64,000 bases of DNA from Candidatus Accumulibacter similis (GCA_013347225.1 CP054595.1:1-64000), one strand, 5' to 3'. Positions 33,711 through 42,956 are shown, counted from the stretch's first letter. Notes: a model not told the origin generated them from the letters alone. Made by a program: numbers and translations.

Positions 33711-34151
33711 GTGCCAGCGATCCTGGCTGCGGGATGCGCAGCACTTTCGCACTCCTTTGTCTCGGTGGGCGATGCAAGCCCCGAGACGCCGGCCACTGTA
33801 GCTCTCGTCACAGTCGACACTGACCGACCGGTGCTGCTCCGCGCGGTCGACAAGCAGCATTTCCTTGGCGTCCAAGTCTCCAGCAAGCTGCGTGCTTACA
33901 CCTATGCGCTGACGCCAGGTGAACATGTTCTTTGGCTGAGCAGTGCGCCATACGGACTTCCATTCGTCCCTCAGCGTCGCAAGTGCTTCGTGCTCACCGT
34001 GTCACTGCTCGCGGGCTCGAGCTACACGTTGCGCTCTGACGACGGGAACCAGGCTCCCATACTGACGAACGAGGCTGGCGGCCAACCGGACGTTGCCGGA
34101 ATGCTGGTTGACGAGCCGCTCGTGTTGGAACGTGGCTGCAAGTGGCAGTGA
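33711..34151 (+). CDS. predicted lipoprotein, unknown function
   Basis: About 146 residues when started at GTG 33711, or somewhat longer from a non-ATG start upstream (GGAGG at 33694-33698). The segment WLVPAILAAGCAAL contains a typical lipobox (L-A-A-G-C), so export and lipid attachment are likely. The mature part (VTVDTDRPVLLRAVDKQHFLGV, then GEHVLWLSS and SYTLRSDDG) looks like an all-beta domain. The exact start is uncertain because a signal peptide needs more N-terminal residues. Confidence 0.5.
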   Translation: MPAILAAGCAALSHSFVSVGDASPETPATVALVTVDTDRPVLLRAVDKQHFLGVQVSSKLRAYTYALTPGEHVLWLSSAPYGLPFVPQRRKCFVLTVSLLAGSSYTLRSDDGNQAPILTNEAGGQPDVAGMLVDEPLVLERGCKWQ

Positions 34152-34272
34152 TGGGTTCAGAATCGGGCATGATGGAGAGTGGAGCCACAATCGCTGCGCT
34201 CTCCATAACCGCCCTCTACCAACTTGCACGGGGTGGTGTGGGCGCCGGGGAGAGAAAAGTCCGACTACCGGA

Positions 34273-34812
34273 TTAGACATCAGCGGCCCCAGCTTGGCGG
34301 ATAAGGTGCCACGCATCTCGGAACTCAGCAATTTCTGCGGCCTCGACGTTCACGGCCAAGTTGCCCAGCTTGCGCTGGCCGCCGGTTTTGATAAGCGGGC
34401 GCGCATGCTCACGAACAAGTGCTGCCCGATAGAGCACATTTGCCCTCTCTCGCGGAACAACGTAGTAGCTCAGATGCTGGAAGTCCAGTTCCCCGTTGTG
34501 CCCATGCGTGGTTCCAGCTCTCTTGTCGAGGTTCACGAACACAACGAAGTCGGAAACGAACTTGGGCTTCTCTAACTCCTGTTGGCCTGAACATTGTGTC
34601 ATGTAGACCCACTCAGGCGACGGGTTGTAGCCCGTTTTCACTTGGACAAGAAGCTTGCGCGTCGGGTCAGGGGTGTCGACGAGCAAGTCGCTACCGGCGA
34701 AATTTGCTCGCAGCCCAGCAGTGTTGTAGGCCGGAATGCCGTGCATCCAGCACTTCGCCGCAACGGCGGCCTCGCCTATGCGCCCGTGGGACTGCTGCTT
34801 TCTGATCGCCAT
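34273..34812 (-). CDS. PD-(D/E)XK-fold nuclease-like protein
   Basis: A 179-residue protein. Its first 60 residues show the order GRIGEAAV (E14), FAGSDLLVD (D42) and KLLVQVKTG (Q57, K59), a Holliday-resolvase or archaeal-endonuclease-like PD-(D/E)XK core with Q in place of E. The C-terminus has an aromatic QHLSYYVVP segment. It may cleave or bind DNA structures. It stands alone, convergent to the lipoprotein gene, and the IS21 element follows immediately upstream. I chose ATG 34812 because the longer frame reads into IS sequence. Confidence 0.6.
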   Translation of the reverse strand: MAIRKQQSHGRIGEAAVAAKCWMHGIPAYNTAGLRANFAGSDLLVDTPDPTRKLLVQVKTGYNPSPEWVYMTQCSGQQELEKPKFVSDFVVFVNLDKRAGTTHGHNGELDFQHLSYYVVPRERANVLYRAALVREHARPLIKTGGQRKLGNLAVNVEAAEIAEFRDAWHLIRQAGAADV

Positions 34813-35082
34813 CTCTCGCTGCCACTGTGTCCTGATGTCTAACGAATAGCGTTCATCTGCCACCCCGAAAGCGCCCGGTCGTGGCGCTGGTGGATCCCCG
34901 GCATGTCGCGGCCAACCTGAAAGTGGTCGCCGTGAGCCGGCGTGAAGTTGGATGTTCTTGGGGTGGATGTTCTTCGAGGGATTGATATCGAGCTGGTGTT
35001 TCTTCGCTGCTTGGTTCTTCTTTGGTTTTCTTTCCAGATCGTGTAGTAGCCCGTCCTGTGATGAGGCAGGAGGCGACGCGAG

Positions 35083-35700
35083 ATGGGCAGAGAGAAGCAG
35101 GACCCCTGCGTGAATTGCGGTCGGGCCTTCGTAGCGGACAGGCGTAACGCGCGGCACCAGCGTTATTGCGGGGCGGCGGCATGCAGGGCGGCGAGCAAAC
35201 GGGCCAGCCAAGCCGGATGGCTCGCCAAGAACCCCGACTATCACCGTGGACCGGAAGCGGTGGCGCGGGTCCGTGCCTGGAGGCAGGATCACCCGGGATA
35301 CAGCCGGGGCACGCGTGCGCCGGCTGCCGAGGCCGCGAGACAGGCCACCTTGCCGTTCGAGCCCGACGCCTCCGCACCGCTGCCAGCAGAGGCCGAACTG
35401 CTGGTGAAGACATCTTGTAACGCTGCCGAGGCCGACCCGGCGCCCCCGCCACAAGATTTCTTGAACGCCCAACCGGCTGTTCTGATTGGCTTAATTTCTC
35501 ATATCTGGGGGAGCACGTTACAAGATGACATCGCCTCGGCACTGACCCGGCTGCTACAACTGGGACAGGACATCCGAGGAGGCACACATGAACAGTCCGA
35601 CGAAGCGGCCATTGAATCCGCAACGCCAGCGCCAGGTGCCCGCGCACTTCAGCTGGCTCGATCATCGGCTGGTGCGGGAACACTACATCGAGAAGGCTGA
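35083..35700 (+). CDS. IS21-associated zinc-finger-like protein
   Basis: A 205-residue protein. The N-terminus has a Cys cluster (DPCVNCGRAFVADRRNARHQRYC, then CRAASK) and a helix WLAKNPDYHRGPEAVARVRAWR. The C-terminal half is helical (ISHIWGSTLQDDIASALTRLL). The same protein is found upstream of istA in a subgroup of IS21 elements. It probably regulates or helps transposition. It overlaps the next gene by 113 bases. Confidence 0.7.
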   Translation: MGREKQDPCVNCGRAFVADRRNARHQRYCGAAACRAASKRASQAGWLAKNPDYHRGPEAVARVRAWRQDHPGYSRGTRAPAAEAARQATLPFEPDASAPLPAEAELLVKTSCNAAEADPAPPPQDFLNAQPAVLIGLISHIWGSTLQDDIASALTRLLQLGQDIRGGTHEQSDEAAIESATPAPGARALQLARSSAGAGTLHREG

Positions 35701-35956
35701 CGTCTGCGCCTGGGCGCTGTACCTGTTTCTCGTCACCGTCGCCGACGCCTGCGGTCTTTCCTACTACAGCGAGGCCAGCCTCTGCCGTCGGCTGCAGATC
35801 GATGCCGGTCGGCTGGCCCGCGCTCGCCGGGACTTGATCGCCCTCGACCTGATCGCCTACGACGCACCGTTGTACCAAGTCCTGAGCGTGCCCGAGTGTG
35901 TGCCGGTCAGCACGCGTCTGGCGCGGCTGCGCGCTGTTCTGGAGAGCCGGCCATGA
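35588..35956 (+). CDS. IS21-associated helix-turn-helix protein
   Basis: A 122-residue protein: VPAHFSWLDHRLVREHYIEKA, then ALYLFLVTVADACGLSYYS and LCRRLQIDAGRLARARRDLIALDLI, which reads as a winged helix. It ends in an ATGA overlap with istA, so translation is coupled. Homologs accompany IS21 subgroup members. It is likely a DNA-binding helper. Confidence 0.7.
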   Translation: MNSPTKRPLNPQRQRQVPAHFSWLDHRLVREHYIEKADVCAWALYLFLVTVADACGLSYYSEASLCRRLQIDAGRLARARRDLIALDLIAYDAPLYQVLSVPECVPVSTRLARLRAVLESRP

Positions 35957-37455
35957 TCGACTATGCCACGTGGTGTGCCATTCGCCAGGGGGTGGCCAGT
36001 CATCTGACGGCCCCACAGCTCGCCGCCAGCCTGAACCTGGACGTCAAGACCGTCCGCCACTGGATCGACCGCCCGTATGCTCCGCGGGCGCGCGTCCCGC
36101 GGACCAGCAAGCTCGACCCCTACAAGGGGCGCATCGTCGGCTGGCTCGATGCGCACCGGCTCACCGCCCAGCAGGTGTTTCAACGCCTGCGGGATGCGGG
36201 CTACGAGGGCGGCATCAGCATCGTCAAGGACTACGTCCACCAGATCCGCCCGCCCCGACGCGAGGCCTTCCTGACCCTGGCCTTCGCGCCTGGGGAAGCC
36301 GCCCAGGTCGACTGGGGAGAATACGGCACGATCGCCGTCGGCAACACCCGCCGCCGCCTGTCCTTCTTCGTCATGGTGCTGGCCTGGAGCCGGAAGATGT
36401 ACGTCGAGTTTGCGCTCTCGCAAACGATGGAACACTTTCTGGCGGCACACATCAAGGCCTTTGCTGCCCTGGGGGTGCCGCGCAAGGTCATGGTCGATAA
36501 TCTGCGCACTGCGGTTCTGCGCCATGTGCGTGGCGAGCCGGTGCAGTTCAATCCCCGCTATCTCGACTTCGCCCGCCATTACGGCTTCGAAATCGTCGCC
36601 TGTGCGCCCCGAAAAGGCAATGAGAAGGGACGCGCGGAAAGGAGCGTCGCCTATGTCAAAAGCAATTTCCTGGCCGGCCTGGAACTGCCCGACTTCAGCG
36701 TGCTCAATCCGGCCGTCAGGCTGTGGCTGGAGACGGTGGCCAACGTCCGCCAGCATCGCGAAACGCAACGCCGGCCGGAAGACCTCTGGGTCGAGGAACG
36801 CGCTCTTCTGCAGCCGGTCAATCCCCGGCTCTTCGATGTCGGCCGCGTCCTGAGCGTTCGTGCCAACCGACAGTTCCGGGTCACGCTCGAGAGCAATCGC
36901 TATTCGGTTCCCGCCCGCCTGGCGGGACGACCGGTGACGATGAAGGTCTATCCGGATCGCGTCTGTGTCTATCACGACGGCGAACTGGTCGCCCGCCATG
37001 GCCGTTCGTTCGAGCGCCATCAGGACATCGAGGATCCCGATCATGCGAAGGCCTTGATCGCTCAACGTCGTCATGCCCGCGATGCGCTGGTACTGAAGCG
37101 CTTTCTCGGTCTGACGCCACTGGCCGGGAAGTATCACGCCGGCTTGCTCGACCGCCGCGGGAATGCGTTGGCGCATGTGCGCAAGATCGTGGCGCTGGCC
37201 GAGATCCACGGCGACGATGCGGTCGTGCGGGCGATGACCGATGCCCTGGCCTTCGAGGCGTTCAGCAGCGAATACATCGCCCATCTGATTGACGCACGTC
37301 GTCGCCAATTGCCCGAAGCGAGCCCGCTGCTGCTCATCCGCCGGCAGGATCTCCTGGAGCTTGAACTGCCACCGGCAGACTTGTCGGCTTATCCAGACAT
37401 CCCCACAGGAAGCGATCCGCAAGACGAGGCAGGAGGTCATCATGGCCATGACTGA
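35953..37455 (+). CDS. istA: IS21 transposase IstA
   Basis: A 500-residue transposase. It starts with a helix-turn-helix (QLAASLNLDVKTVRHWI). The rve/DDE core contains AQVDWGEYGTI (first Asp) and RKVMVDNLRTAVL (second Asp). A C-terminal domain holds RVLSVRANRQFRVTLESNRYS. It overlaps istB by 14 bases. All parts look intact. Confidence 0.93.
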   Translation: MIDYATWCAIRQGVASHLTAPQLAASLNLDVKTVRHWIDRPYAPRARVPRTSKLDPYKGRIVGWLDAHRLTAQQVFQRLRDAGYEGGISIVKDYVHQIRPPRREAFLTLAFAPGEAAQVDWGEYGTIAVGNTRRRLSFFVMVLAWSRKMYVEFALSQTMEHFLAAHIKAFAALGVPRKVMVDNLRTAVLRHVRGEPVQFNPRYLDFARHYGFEIVACAPRKGNEKGRAERSVAYVKSNFLAGLELPDFSVLNPAVRLWLETVANVRQHRETQRRPEDLWVEERALLQPVNPRLFDVGRVLSVRANRQFRVTLESNRYSVPARLAGRPVTMKVYPDRVCVYHDGELVARHGRSFERHQDIEDPDHAKALIAQRRHARDALVLKRFLGLTPLAGKYHAGLLDRRGNALAHVRKIVALAEIHGDDAVVRAMTDALAFEAFSSEYIAHLIDARRRQLPEASPLLLIRRQDLLELELPPADLSAYPDIPTGSDPQDEAGGHHGHD

Positions 37456-38188
37456 GGCCATTCTCGCGAAGCATCTGGGTCGTTTGCAGTTGCCGTACTT
37501 CGTTCAGCACGCGCCGGACTTGATGGCTCAGGCGGCTCGCGAGTCGTGGTCTCATGGCCGCTTTCTCGAAGACCTGGTGGCCGGCGAGGTCGCTCGCCGC
37601 GACGAGGCACTGATTGCCCGCCGCATCAAGGCCGCGCGCTTGCCCGGCATCAAGACGCTCGACGGTTTCGACTGGTCATGGCCGAAGAAGATCAATCGGG
37701 CGCAAATCCAGCATCTGTTCCGCCTCGACTTCGTGCCGTCCCATGGCAACGTGATCCTCCTCGGCGCGGTCGGCGTCGGCAAGACCCATCTGGCCATCGC
37801 TCTCGCGCATGCTGCCTGCCTGCAGGGCCTGACGACGCTGTTCACCACCGCCGTCGACATTGTCAATGCGCTGGCCGCCGCCCAGGCCACCGGCGGGGTC
37901 AAACGCGAGATGGCCAGACTGCTCAAACCCGCCATCCTCTGCGTCGACGAATTGGGCTATCTGCCAATTGACAAGTTTGGCGCCGATGCCCTCTTCCAGG
38001 TGATCAGTCAGCGCTATGAGCGCGGTTCGACCATCATCACGTCGAATAAAGCCTACAAACAGTGGCCGGAGATCTTCAACAACGACAGCACCCTCACGGC
38101 CGCCTTGCTCGACCGCCTGCTGCATCATGCCGAGACACTGGTCATCGAAGGAACGTCCTACCGGATGCGCGAGCAGCACGACGCCTGA
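37442..38188 (+). CDS. istB: IS21 helper ATPase IstB
   Basis: A 248-residue AAA+ ATPase of the DnaC/IstB group: Walker A GAVGVGKTHLAIALAHAA and Walker B ILCVDELGYLP. It selects target DNA and activates IstA in the family. The ATG lies inside the end of istA. Confidence 0.93.
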   Translation: MAMTEAILAKHLGRLQLPYFVQHAPDLMAQAARESWSHGRFLEDLVAGEVARRDEALIARRIKAARLPGIKTLDGFDWSWPKKINRAQIQHLFRLDFVPSHGNVILLGAVGVGKTHLAIALAHAACLQGLTTLFTTAVDIVNALAAAQATGGVKREMARLLKPAILCVDELGYLPIDKFGADALFQVISQRYERGSTIITSNKAYKQWPEIFNNDSTLTAALLDRLLHHAETLVIEGTSYRMREQHDA

Positions 38189-38302
38189 CTCAGAACCCGT
38201 CCTCGCCCAAACCCTGCACCGACCGCCTCTGCCCACGGGCCGGGCAGCCCTCTCTTTGCGCGCTCTGACCAACGTTCCAGACGACCGCTCCTGCCTCCCT
38301 CG

Positions 38303-38429
38303 CACCAGATTTATGTCGGCTTGTGGACGCCGCTTTGACTCCGGCGCCGACAGTCGATCAACGCTTTGACAACGTCATCCCACCGATCCGAAGCGGTGGC
38401 TGCTTGGCCACCAGATTTACAGCAGCTTG
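38303..38429. repeat. two direct repeats at the IS21 right end
   Basis: CACCAGATTTATGTCGGCTTG at 38303-38323 and a 17 of 21 match at 38409-38429, 106 bases apart. Repeats of this sort serve as transposase-binding sites at IS21 ends. Confidence 0.55.
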
Positions 38430-38477
38430 CCGACTTGATCGGCGATTCGGATGGGCACGACGTCGATCGGGTGATGG

Positions 38478-38780
38478 GAAAAGGGTTGATCAGCGGCTGA
38501 AACGCGCCGGGGTCGACGCGCGGACGGTCGCTGGTACGGGCAAAGCTCGCCTGCCAGGTGAGCAGCTAGCCGTACTGGAACTTGTGCGACCCGGCATCGA
38601 ACAACACGTTGGCGAGACCTGCAGTCCATTTCTCAGTGCCCAACTGGTCGTCGCTTGCCGCCAGTGCGCTCGACTGCGGGCCGATCCCGAAGCTCACCGC
38701 GCGATCGCCCGGGTCGATGAGGTACGCGGCGATGGCGTTGGTGTCGCCGAGCCCGGTTTTCCTGACCACGCCCCTCGTGA
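38478..38780 (-). pseudogene. remnant of an outer-membrane protein paralog
   Basis: The minus strand reads GLGDTNAIAAYLIDPGDRAV, DQLGTEKWTAGLANVLFDAG and KFQYG, then a TAG at 38566-38568, then in the same frame LLTWQASFARTSDRPRVDPG. This aligns with the middle of the protein at 43011-43931 (GIGDLQFTAFLSP, GPSVVVL, YGVLVNNLWSL). It lacks both ends, has an in-frame stop and abuts the IS21 end. It therefore seems to be an IS-broken duplicate of that gene. Confidence 0.6.
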
Positions 38781-38786
38781 ACAGGC

Positions 38787-39785
38787 CTATTTGGGATAGA
38801 TCTGCTTCCAGTCCTTCTTCATGCTGACCACGGTCCACCCGCGCTTGGGGGCTTCGTCGAGCCCGCGGTCGAGCCGCCCGAAGGGTGAATTGCGGTCGTA
38901 CGCGTACTCGCGTTCGGCATCGTCGTGGTGCACGAGCAGGCCGAACCGCACACCCTCTGCAGCCGTGACCCACTCGAGCATCTGGAAATCGCCGTCCGAG
39001 TTGCCGAAGGCGGCGATCGGGCGACGGCCGATGTGCTGGTTGATACCCACCGGCTTGCCCTCCTTGTCGTCGATGAAGTTGATCTCGGGCAGCCGCACCA
39101 GCACGGGCTTGCCGTCGCGCAGCTCGAACCTGGTCTTGATGCTGCTGCCGACCACCTGCTCGGGAGGAACGCCGTAGACCTCGTTCACCCACGGCCGCAT
39201 GAACTCGATGCCGCCGCCGGAGACGATGAAGGTCTTGAAGCCGTTCGCCCGCAGGTAGGCCAGCAGATCCAGCATCGGCTGGAAGACAAGCTCGGTGTAA
39301 GGGCGTTTGAACGTCGGATGCTTCGCCGTGGCGAGCCAGTCCTTCGCGGTCTTCTGGAACTCCTCGGGCGTCATGCCGGCATGCGTGGCCATGACCAGCG
39401 TGATCAGCCCTTTCTCGCCCGAGGCGGCCAGCGTCTTCGTGTCGCCCTCCAGCGCCGCCTTGAAGGGCTGGGCCGACTTCCACTCCGGGTGCTGGGGCGC
39501 GAGCGCCTTGACCCGATCGAGCGCGAAGAAGAGCTGGAAGTACATCGGCTGCTCCGACCAGAGCGTGCCGTCGTTGTCGAAAACCGCGATGCGCTCGGCC
39601 GGCGGCACGAACTCGGGCGTGCCTTCCGTGGTGACCTTGGTGACAAACTCGACGATGGCGCTCTTGGCCGCTCCGTCGTTCCAGGACGGCAGCGGGTCTG
39701 CCGCCTGCGCGCCGGTCACGCCAAGCGTGAACAGCAACGTCGCGAGCGCGATGAACGAACCTCGGGCGATCGATTTCAATTTCAT
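38787..39785 (-). CDS. exported HAD-family phosphatase
   Basis: A 332-residue protein with a signal peptide (KSIARGSFIALATLLFTLG, cleaved near AQA-AD). The HAD core has AVFDNDGTLW (nucleophile D70 and D72), motif II IVSGGG and motif IV FGNSDGDFQML. It should hydrolyse phosphate esters outside the cytoplasm. GGAG is seven bases before ATG 39785. It follows the sulfatase in the same direction with about 100 bases between, so it may be co-transcribed. Substrate unknown. Confidence 0.85.
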   Translation of the reverse strand: MKLKSIARGSFIALATLLFTLGVTGAQAADPLPSWNDGAAKSAIVEFVTKVTTEGTPEFVPPAERIAVFDNDGTLWSEQPMYFQLFFALDRVKALAPQHPEWKSAQPFKAALEGDTKTLAASGEKGLITLVMATHAGMTPEEFQKTAKDWLATAKHPTFKRPYTELVFQPMLDLLAYLRANGFKTFIVSGGGIEFMRPWVNEVYGVPPEQVVGSSIKTRFELRDGKPVLVRLPEINFIDDKEGKPVGINQHIGRRPIAAFGNSDGDFQMLEWVTAAEGVRFGLLVHHDDAEREYAYDRNSPFGRLDRGLDEAPKRGWTVVSMKKDWKQIYPK

Positions 39786-39883
39786 GTTGGTCTCCAATCT
39801 TCAGAAGTGAAGCGCGGTCCGCTCCGACGGGAGAAGACCGCGCGTTACTACCTGCCCCGGGTGCCCCCGGTCGAATCGTGCCT

Positions 39884-41587
39884 TCAGTTGCCCGTTGGCA
39901 GCGGGATACTGATGCCGTCCTTCTGCAGCATGTCGCGCACGTACTGGAAGCGCTGGTACTGCGACAGCGTGACCGGGCCGGAATAGCTCTCGCTCTGCAG
40001 CTTTCGCGGCGGGTACTGCACGTAGGTCTTCATCAATTCCTTGATGGCGTTGCTGATGGTCACCATGGTCCAGGTGCGCTCGGTGTAGTTGTTCATGAAG
40101 ATGTCGTAGCGTTCCTGCGGGTCCTGCCACAGGTCGAAGACCTGTGGCACGGTGGCGACATACTTCTCTGCACCCTTCCAGCCGAGGTTGCTGTCCACCG
40201 CGAGGCCGCCGGACGGCTGGCCGTTGTCACCGCGCAGGTTGAACACCGCCTTGTAGTTGCCGACGCGCGCCGCGCCCGGGGTCAGCTCGTTCTCGGTGAA
40301 GTAGAACCACGACTTGCGCGGGTTCGGGCCGGTGCCGGTGAGCACCGGCGTGAGGTCGTAGCTGTCGAAGATGATCGGCTTGTTCTCGCGGTCGTTCTTC
40401 GGCAGCGGCACACCGCCCACCTTGGCGAAGGTCGCCATCAGGTCGAGACCGCCGACGATGTCGTGGTTGCGCGTATCCGGCTTGATCTTGCCGGGCCAGA
40501 TCGCGATCGCGGGAACACGGTTACCGCCTTCGCGCACGGTGCCCTTGGTGCCGCGGAACGGCGTGTAGCCGGCGTCCGGGTAGACGTCCTGCCAGGCGCC
40601 GTTGTCGGTCGTGTAGAACACCAGCGTGTTCTTGTCGAGGCCCAGGGCGCGCAATTTGTCCATGATGCGGCCGATGCGCGCGTCGAGCTCGACCACCGAG
40701 TCGGCGTACTTGCTCTTCGACAGCGACTTGTGCTGGAACTCCGGTGCCGGCAGGTTGGGCTGGTGGACCTTCATGAAGTTCACGTTGATGAAAAACGGCT
40801 TGCTCTTGTCCTTGGCCGCATCATCGAGGAACTCCAGCGCCGCCTTCTCGACGTAGCCGTCGAAGAACGGGATGCCGACCACGCCGTTGGGGTAGTTGAC
40901 GCCTTCGATGGTGACGTTCTGCCCGGGCTTGTCGACGTACTGGCCGTTGATCTTGAAGTCCTCTTTCGCCTTCTCGCCGGCCTTGCCGGAAAGCGAGCCG
41001 ACGGTCACCTTCTGGAACATCGCCCGCAGCTCCGGATCCATATCGGGGAACCAGGTCGGGTCGGCGTAGGTGTAGGCGTTCAGATGGTAGAGGCCGGCGT
41101 ATTTCATGACGTCGTAGCCCTGCGCGTTCGGCAACGCGTAGTCGGCCTCGCCCAGGTGCCATTTGCCGGTGAAATAGGTCTTGTAGCCGCCCTGCTTGAG
41201 CACGGAGGCGAGCGTCCATTCCGCCGCCGGCAGGCCGCCGCCCTGGCCCTGGAAGGCCACGGTGGTCATGCCGCTGCGGTTCGGGATTCGGCCGGTCTGC
41301 ATCGCCGCGCGACCGGGCGTGCAGCTCGGCTGGGCATAGAAGGAAAAGAAGGTCATGCCTTCGGCGGCCATGCGGTCGATGTTCGGTGTCGGCATGCCAC
41401 GCCCTTCGCCGCCCCCATAGGGACCGAGGTCGCCGTAACCGGTATCGTCGGAGACGATGAACAGGATGTTGGGCTTGTCGGCCGCATGCGCCGCACCGAA
41501 CGCCATGGACACGGCGGCTCCGAGTGCGAGCAGGCCGGATCGTAGCCTCTTGGATATGCGACGCATTCCGTCATTTCGTAGTTCCAT
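39884..41587 (-). CDS. periplasmic arylsulfatase
   Basis: A 567-residue sulfatase with a signal peptide (LRSGLLALGAAVSMAFGAAHA). The calcium site begins FIVSDDTGYGDLG. The catalytic motif SCTPGRAAMQTGR holds C89, fitting CxPxR, so this Cys is converted to formylglycine. GKWHLGE and YTTDNGA give further active-site residues. A maturase is encoded 2.4 kb away, which supports the enzyme type. It should release sulfate from organic sulfate esters. I prefer ATG 41587, six bases after GGAG, over 41593. Confidence 0.92.
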   Translation of the reverse strand: MELRNDGMRRISKRLRSGLLALGAAVSMAFGAAHAADKPNILFIVSDDTGYGDLGPYGGGEGRGMPTPNIDRMAAEGMTFFSFYAQPSCTPGRAAMQTGRIPNRSGMTTVAFQGQGGGLPAAEWTLASVLKQGGYKTYFTGKWHLGEADYALPNAQGYDVMKYAGLYHLNAYTYADPTWFPDMDPELRAMFQKVTVGSLSGKAGEKAKEDFKINGQYVDKPGQNVTIEGVNYPNGVVGIPFFDGYVEKAALEFLDDAAKDKSKPFFINVNFMKVHQPNLPAPEFQHKSLSKSKYADSVVELDARIGRIMDKLRALGLDKNTLVFYTTDNGAWQDVYPDAGYTPFRGTKGTVREGGNRVPAIAIWPGKIKPDTRNHDIVGGLDLMATFAKVGGVPLPKNDRENKPIIFDSYDLTPVLTGTGPNPRKSWFYFTENELTPGAARVGNYKAVFNLRGDNGQPSGGLAVDSNLGWKGAEKYVATVPQVFDLWQDPQERYDIFMNNYTERTWTMVTISNAIKELMKTYVQYPPRKLQSESYSGPVTLSQYQRFQYVRDMLQKDGISIPLPTGN

Positions 41588-41735
41588 GTGCATCTCCTTT
41601 CGATGTGGTTAAAAAATAAAACGCGATGCCCCGCTGCCGTCACCCATAGAGCGGCTGCTGCAGCGATGACCGACGTGCTCGGGCTTCCGACATCGGTGGC
41701 TATCGCCGTGGTATCTCATTATGGGGGATTGACGA

Positions 41736-42173
41736 CTATGTGTATTGCGAGCCTTGTGGCGCGTACCAGACCGTGCCGCATTGCTGATAGACCAAGTCTC
41801 CGTAGCTGACCGGGACGCAACCCGCGGGCACAGTGCGCACGACCGAGCCGACGACCGCGGCGGTCACCGCGACCGTGGCCCCGACCGCCGCTGCGGTCGC
41901 CACCGGGTGATAGTCGTGGTCCCAGCCGCAGCAGCCATGGCGATCTACGTTCCCATCGACGTTGCGGTTCACGTTGACGTTATTCACGCTGGTGCTGCGG
42001 ACGTTGTTGGTGCGCACATCGGCCCTGCTGCTGTTGACCTGCCGGGCACCGCCGGCTCTCTCACCGCCAGCCCGACCGCCACGGGCAGCCTCGGCGATCG
42101 GCGCTACGGCGAAGCTCGCCAGAACGAGGGCGGCCAACGCGGCCGGATACAGTCTGCCGAATGGACTCTTCAT
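41736..42173 (-). CDS. small secreted protein, unknown function
   Basis: A 145-residue protein. A signal peptide (LYPAALAALVLASFAVAPIAEA) precedes a Gly/Arg/Asn-rich region (NNVRSTSVNNVNVNRNV) and a segment with AAAVGATVAVTAAVVGSVV. It has four Cys in the mature part (GCCGW, GCVPV, QQCGT). A strong GAGGAG lies before the ATG. It is next to the DUF2092 gene in the same direction, 12 bases away, so both are probably one unit. Function unknown. Confidence 0.65.
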   Translation of the reverse strand: MKSPFGRLYPAALAALVLASFAVAPIAEAARGGRAGGERAGGARQVNSSRADVRTNNVRSTSVNNVNVNRNVDGNVDRHGCCGWDHDYHPVATAAAVGATVAVTAAVVGSVVRTVPAGCVPVSYGDLVYQQCGTVWYAPQGSQYT

Positions 42174-42185
42174 GTTGGCTCTCCT

Positions 42186-42956
42186 CTACTTGCTCTTCAC
42201 CGGAACGATTTCGATCTTCGTCGCCCCCTTGGGCGGCACGAACTTGAACTCGGAGTCCTTGAAGGCCGGCTTCAGGTTCCAGTCGATGAGGGAAATCGAT
42301 TGCGGGCGCGCGTCGTCGCCGCGATAGGTGACTACGATCTTGCGCGGCAGCGGTTTGCCCCCGCTGGCGATCCAGACCTGCCAGTCGATCCGGCGCTGGC
42401 GGAACGCGAAGTGGTCGCACAGATCCCCGTCGACGAAGTCCTGGCCGGCATTCATCGCCGACTCGATCGTGTCGACCGGGGCCGCCGGCGTGCCCCACGT
42501 AAACAGATCCGACAGCGGAATCTCCACGCCGTACTTCTCTTCGAGTTTGCTGGCCAACTCCTCGAGCGTGCCGCTGAACGGGACCGTCGAGTAGTACTTC
42601 TGCGCCGGCGTGAAGAGCGTGACCGTCGCGCCGTCATAGAACAGTTCGCGATGGGAGCGCGCGCTGTGCATCACTGCGCGAACTCGGTTGGGCCGGTGGA
42701 CGTCCAGAGACGCGGTCGCGGTGTGCTGAAGCTTCTGCCCGTCGGCGAGCACGCGCTCCCCGGTGAGATCGACCGACGCGCGAAGGCGCTTCAGCGTCTG
42801 CAGGTACGCCCCCATGTCCTTGAGGGCTTGAATGGACGCGGGATCGACCGCGTTCGCTGCCTGTTGGGCAGCGCCGGCGGGCATCGTCTGCGCGTAGGCG
42901 CCCGGCACCGCGAGCAGCGCCGAGAGCAGTCCGAGCAACAGCTTGTTCCGAACCAT
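42186..42956 (-). CDS. exported DUF2092 family protein
   Basis: A 256-residue protein with a signal peptide (KLLLGLLSALLAVPGAYA) and a LolA/LppX-like beta-rich body. DUF2092 features include YLQTLKRLRASVDL, YYSTVPFSGTLEELA and CDHFAFRQRRIDWQVWI, ending FKFVPPKGA. Family members are found near sulfatase and hydrolase clusters. A hydrophobic-ligand carrier role would fit the fold but is inferred. AGGAGGTG lies six bases before ATG 42956, which I chose over the upstream ATG. Confidence 0.8.
   Translation of the reverse strand: MVRNKLLLGLLSALLAVPGAYAQTMPAGAAQQAANAVDPASIQALKDMGAYLQTLKRLRASVDLTGERVLADGQKLQHTATASLDVHRPNRVRAVMHSARSHRELFYDGATVTLFTPAQKYYSTVPFSGTLEELASKLEEKYGVEIPLSDLFTWGTPAAPVDTIESAMNAGQDFVDGDLCDHFAFRQRRIDWQVWIASGGKPLPRKIVVTYRGDDARPQSISLIDWNLKPAFKDSEFKFVPPKGATKIEIVPVKSK

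Larger units (their letters stand above)
35083..38188 (+). mobile_element. IS21-family element with four genes (coding core)
   Basis: Coordinates cover the coding block. The ends are not settled: TGTCG begins at 34904 and its partner ends at 38352 with about 31 of 48 bases matching, but I see no target duplication. Two direct 21-base repeats lie at 38303-38323 and 38409-38429, which fits IS21 end structure. The genes are accessory 1, accessory 2, istA and istB. Confidence 0.85.

Noticed and set aside
33144..34151. A 335-residue protein covering the whole frame
   Set aside because: Only the last ~150 residues look like protein, with a lipobox; the first part has no coding features.
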